Shown here piece by piece: positions 29,369 through 32,066 of a DNA stretch of 32,066 nucleotides (position 1 is the stretch's first letter; each line of letters opens with the position of its first letter). The DNA lies in assembly GCA_030838265.1 (NCBI GenBank), contig JAUTXA010000063.1:1-32066 (forward strand). The letters run 5' to 3'. The stretch comes from Actinomycetota bacterium. Lineage in GTDB: Bacteria; Actinomycetota; Acidimicrobiia; Acidimicrobiales; BP-101. The notes below the pieces were generated by a model that was given only the letters and a program-made list of their open reading frames with translations, made no database searches and was not told the origin of the DNA. The position numbers and the translations under genes are program-made.

Positions 29369-29389
29369 CCGTGACGATAGGCGTCACGG
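29369..29389. repeat. perfect inverted repeat CCGTGACG-ATAGG-CGTCACGG
   Basis: 8-bp arms, 5-nt spacer, in the divergent kimA2/trkA intergenic region. Confidence 0.5.
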
Positions 29390-29456
29390 GTGAGGCGCAG
29401 GGAACCGTCGCCCCCTGAGTTGTGTCGAGGCGAGGCACGTAGTTGGATCGCGCCTC

Positions 29457-30119
29457 ATGCATGTGATCGTGGTGGGGTGTGGACGGGTGGGCTCCGAGCT
29501 CGCCATCCGCCTCGACCAGAGCGGACACTCGGTGGCCGTCATCGATAAGACCCGAACCGCCTTCCGGCGGCTGCCCGACCGGTGGAGCGGCCGGGCGGTC
29601 CTCGGCTACGGCTACGACCGAGACCACCTCGAGCAGGCCGGCATCGCCGAAGCCCAAGCCGTGGCCGCCGTCACCAGCGGCGACAACTCGAACATCCTGA
29701 CGGCCCGCATCGCCCGGGAGAACTACGAGATCCCCAACGTGGTGGCCCGCATCTACGACCCCCGGCGGGCGGTGATCTACCAGCGTCTCGGCATCCCCAC
29801 CGTGGCCACCGTGACGTGGACGACCGACCAGGTGATGCGGCGACTCTTCCCCGACACGACGACCCGCGACTGGACCGACCCCTCGGGCACCGTCAGCCTC
29901 ATCGAACGGGCCCTCCCCGAGCCCTGGGCGGGACACAAGCTGGCCGGCCTCAGCCAGGGGGAGCGCTTCCGCTTGGTGACGCTGACCCGCAACGGCAGCG
30001 CCCGCCTCCCCGCCCCCGGCCTGGTGGGCCAAGAGGGAGACGTGCTGCACCTCATCGCCGAGCACGACGCCTTCGACGAGCTCGAGCAGCGCCTGAACGA
30101 AGGGCCGGAGGACCACTGA
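29457..30119 (+). CDS. TrkA/CeoB-like RCK (KTN) potassium uptake regulatory protein
   Basis: MHVIVVGCGRVGSELAIRLDQSGHSVAVIDKT...VAAVTSGDNSNILTARIAR; C-terminal TrkA-C-like region. Confidence 0.9.
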   Translation: MHVIVVGCGRVGSELAIRLDQSGHSVAVIDKTRTAFRRLPDRWSGRAVLGYGYDRDHLEQAGIAEAQAVAAVTSGDNSNILTARIARENYEIPNVVARIYDPRRAVIYQRLGIPTVATVTWTTDQVMRRLFPDTTTRDWTDPSGTVSLIERALPEPWAGHKLAGLSQGERFRLVTLTRNGSARLPAPGLVGQEGDVLHLIAEHDAFDELEQRLNEGPEDH

Positions 30120-30781
30120 TGAAGGTCGCCATCGCCGGTGCCGGCAACGTGGGCGCCTACATCGCCCAGGATCTGGTCACCGCCGGGCACGACGTTCTGG
30201 TGATCGAGGAGAGCGCCGACCTGGTCGCCCGCCTGCGGCCCACCCTCGACGTGAACTGGTTCACGGGCGATGCCTGCGAGGTCACCACCCTTCAGCAGGC
30301 CGGGCTGGCCGACGCCGACGTGGTGGTGGCGGCCACGGGTGAGGATCAGGTGAACCTGGTGGTGTCGCTGCTGGCCAAGCAGGAGTTCGCCGTGCCCCGC
30401 GTGGTGGCCCGGGTCAACCACCCCAAGAACCACTGGCTCTTCAACGAGACTTGGGGCGTCGACGTCTCGGTCTCGACGCCTCACCTCCTGACGGCCCTGG
30501 TCGAGGAGGCCGTGTCGGTCGGCTCGCTCGTGCGCCTGCTTCCGTTCGAGGGCGGTGAGGCCACCCTCATCGAGGTGACGCTGGCCGACGACTCGCCCGC
30601 CGCCGACCGCTCGATCGCCGACCTCGACGTGCCCCGCGACGCCACGATCGTGGCTGTGGTGCGCAGCGGCCACGTGGTCGTGCCCCGCGGCGACACGGTT
30701 GTCCAGGCCGGTGACGAGGTGCTCGCCCTGGTGACCCCGGACTCCGAGGACCGAGTGAAGGCGATCCTCGTCGGCGGCTGA
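30119..30781 (+). CDS. TrkA/CeoC-like RCK (KTN) potassium uptake regulatory protein
   Basis: MKVAIAGAGNVGAYIAQDLVTAGHDVLVIEES...VVVAATGEDQVNLVVSLLAKQEF...VVARVNHPKN; TGATG overlap with upstream trkA-like gene. Confidence 0.9.
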   Translation: MKVAIAGAGNVGAYIAQDLVTAGHDVLVIEESADLVARLRPTLDVNWFTGDACEVTTLQQAGLADADVVVAATGEDQVNLVVSLLAKQEFAVPRVVARVNHPKNHWLFNETWGVDVSVSTPHLLTALVEEAVSVGSLVRLLPFEGGEATLIEVTLADDSPAADRSIADLDVPRDATIVAVVRSGHVVVPRGDTVVQAGDEVLALVTPDSEDRVKAILVGG

Positions 30782-30802
30782 CCGCCACGCCGGCCTCCCG
30801 GG

Positions 30803-31165
30803 CTAGAGCAGCTCGTAGATCGGGTTGTACATCATCATTCGCCCGCCGGGCCCGGTCGGCGAGCACCGCCCCTGGACCAGGAGCCGCTGTCCGGGCTTCA
30901 CGCCCGCGATGCGGCGACGTCCTGTCCACATGGCGACGAGCGTCCCGGTGCCGTCGCTGATGCTGGCCTCGAGCCACCGCGTCTTGTCCTTGCGGGGGAC
31001 GATGCGGAGCGACGTGATCTCACCCACCGCGATCACGGGCTCGCGGGGGTTGATCTCGGCGATCGGGGTGGCCTGAGGGAAGCGACTGCAGAACTCCTTC
31101 AGGTCCTCGGTGTCGAGCTCGTCGACCGACGCCGTCAGCCGGTGGAACATCTTCTTCAAAGCCAC
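30803..31165 (-). CDS. OB-fold nucleic acid-binding domain protein
   Basis: VIAVGEITSLRIVPRKDKTRWLEASISDGTGTLVAMWTGRRRIAGVKPGQRLLVQGRCSPTGPGGRMMMYNPIYELL; commonly next to ceoBC-type genes in actinobacteria (recall). Confidence 0.82.
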   Translation of the reverse strand: MALKKMFHRLTASVDELDTEDLKEFCSRFPQATPIAEINPREPVIAVGEITSLRIVPRKDKTRWLEASISDGTGTLVAMWTGRRRIAGVKPGQRLLVQGRCSPTGPGGRMMMYNPIYELL

Positions 31166-31170
31166 CGTGG

Positions 31171-31635
31171 CTAGATCTCCTCGGTGGCCGGCCCGCAGAA
31201 GATCGACAGGGTCACGGTGGTGCCCGACGTCGACGGGTCGAAGTGGACCTCGTCGACCAGTGTCCGGATGAGCGGGATGCCCAGGCCCCGCTCGAAGTTC
31301 AGCCTGGTGGGATCGGTGACGGGAGGGTGCTCGGGCAGGGCTTCAGGATCGAACCCCGGCCCGGAGTCGGCAATGACGATCTCGAGGCGGTCGTCGCCCT
31401 CGATGCATTGCACCACTACCCGTTCGTCGGCCGATGCCGGCGACCGATGGGCTTCGATGGCGTTGGTGCACGCCTCGGAGACGGCCAGCTTCAGGTCATC
31501 GATGCGATCGTCGGAGAGGGCCCGGCGCGAGGTCGCCATCGACGACACCAGCAGGCGGACCAGGGCGACGTACTCGGCACGCGGCGGGATCTGGATCTCG
31601 ATCCCCTCGACCTCGGTGCTGAGTCCGGCCGGCAT
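31171..31635 (-). CDS. RsbW-like anti-sigma factor / serine kinase (HATPase_c_2)
   Basis: DDLKLAVSEACTNAIEAH (N box) and VIADSGPGFDPEALPEHP...RGLGIPLIRTLVDEV (G boxes); ORF could start at 31686, but 31635 avoids overlap with the STAS gene. Confidence 0.85.
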   Translation of the reverse strand: MPAGLSTEVEGIEIQIPPRAEYVALVRLLVSSMATSRRALSDDRIDDLKLAVSEACTNAIEAHRSPASADERVVVQCIEGDDRLEIVIADSGPGFDPEALPEHPPVTDPTRLNFERGLGIPLIRTLVDEVHFDPSTSGTTVTLSIFCGPATEEI

Positions 31636-31645
31636 GGGGGAGCGC

Positions 31646-31990
31646 TTAGCCCTTGCCTCCGCTGACGGCGTCGTCAACGGAATCATGGATGGCGAACACC
31701 TTGGTCAGGCCGGTGATCTCGAAGACCTTGAGGATGCGCTGCTGGGTGCAGACCAGGGTGAGGTCGCCGTCGTGGCTGCGGAGGCGCTTCAGTCCGCCGA
31801 CCAACACGCCGAGGCCGGTCGAGTCGAGGAAGTCGACACCCTCGAGATCGACCACGATCTGGTGCTTGCCCTGGCTGACGAGCTCGACCAGGCGCTCCCG
31901 AAGGCGGGGGGCGGTGTAGACGTCGACTTCGCCGCGGACAGCCAGTACGGCGTAGCCATTGACTTCGGTTACGTCGAGACCGAGCTCCAT
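31646..31990 (-). CDS. STAS-domain anti-anti-sigma factor (RsbV-like)
   Basis: [59 protein letters not shown]; conserved DSTGLG Ser. Confidence 0.93.
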   Translation of the reverse strand: MELGLDVTEVNGYAVLAVRGEVDVYTAPRLRERLVELVSQGKHQIVVDLEGVDFLDSTGLGVLVGGLKRLRSHDGDLTLVCTQQRILKVFEITGLTKVFAIHDSVDDAVSGGKG

Positions 31991-32066
31991 GGGGTGGAAA
32001 TCCTTCCTTCGCGATGGGTCGTGCGGATGGTCAACCTACTCTCCCCACATCACACCCGGCACATGC

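Noticed and set aside
28308-30116. 602-aa - strand ORF across kimA2 and trkA
   Set aside because: Out-of-frame, low-complexity Arg/Gly/Pro sequence overlapping confident genes on both strands.

Overview
32 kb GC-rich, gene-dense window from an actinobacterial chromosome, gene content suggesting an Acidimicrobiia-like lineage (inference). It is mostly core genome: the end of a folate cluster (folK partial, folB, folP, folE) with ftsH, hpt, tilS; pepN; a REC-HTH response regulator; a DUF2342/F420-associated metalloprotease-like protein; a SigR/RsrA-type redox sigma/anti-sigma pair; azlCD; holB-tmk-MFS-topA; dedA; H+-translocating pyrophosphatase; and an RsbV/RsbW-like pair. One tRNA-Thr(CGT) is present. 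No CRISPR array, transposase or prophage was seen. The most interesting theme is potassium: two KimA/YdaO-type APC permeases, a KdpD-like kinase lacking the usual N-terminal KdpD/USP region, a KdpE-like regulator, and two tandem TrkA/Ceo-type RCK proteins, with no kdpFABC in the window. kimA copy 1 has a perfect 11-bp-periodic direct repeat upstream (TCTTTACGCC-a-TCTTTACGCC), a plausible KdpE-type operator. It is followed by an overlapping small ORF that looks like a free-standing copy of the KimA cytosolic USP-like domain. Other leads: a predicted catalytically dead PTP-like protein (HC-X5-R changed to HQ-X5-R) inside the folate operon; a DtxR/MntR-type regulator overlapping the H+-PPase gene, with a perfect 16-bp palindrome at its promoter; and a 21-bp-arm perfect hairpin between holB and tRNA-Thr. 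All assignments come from reading the sequence and recalled family motifs; no searches were run.
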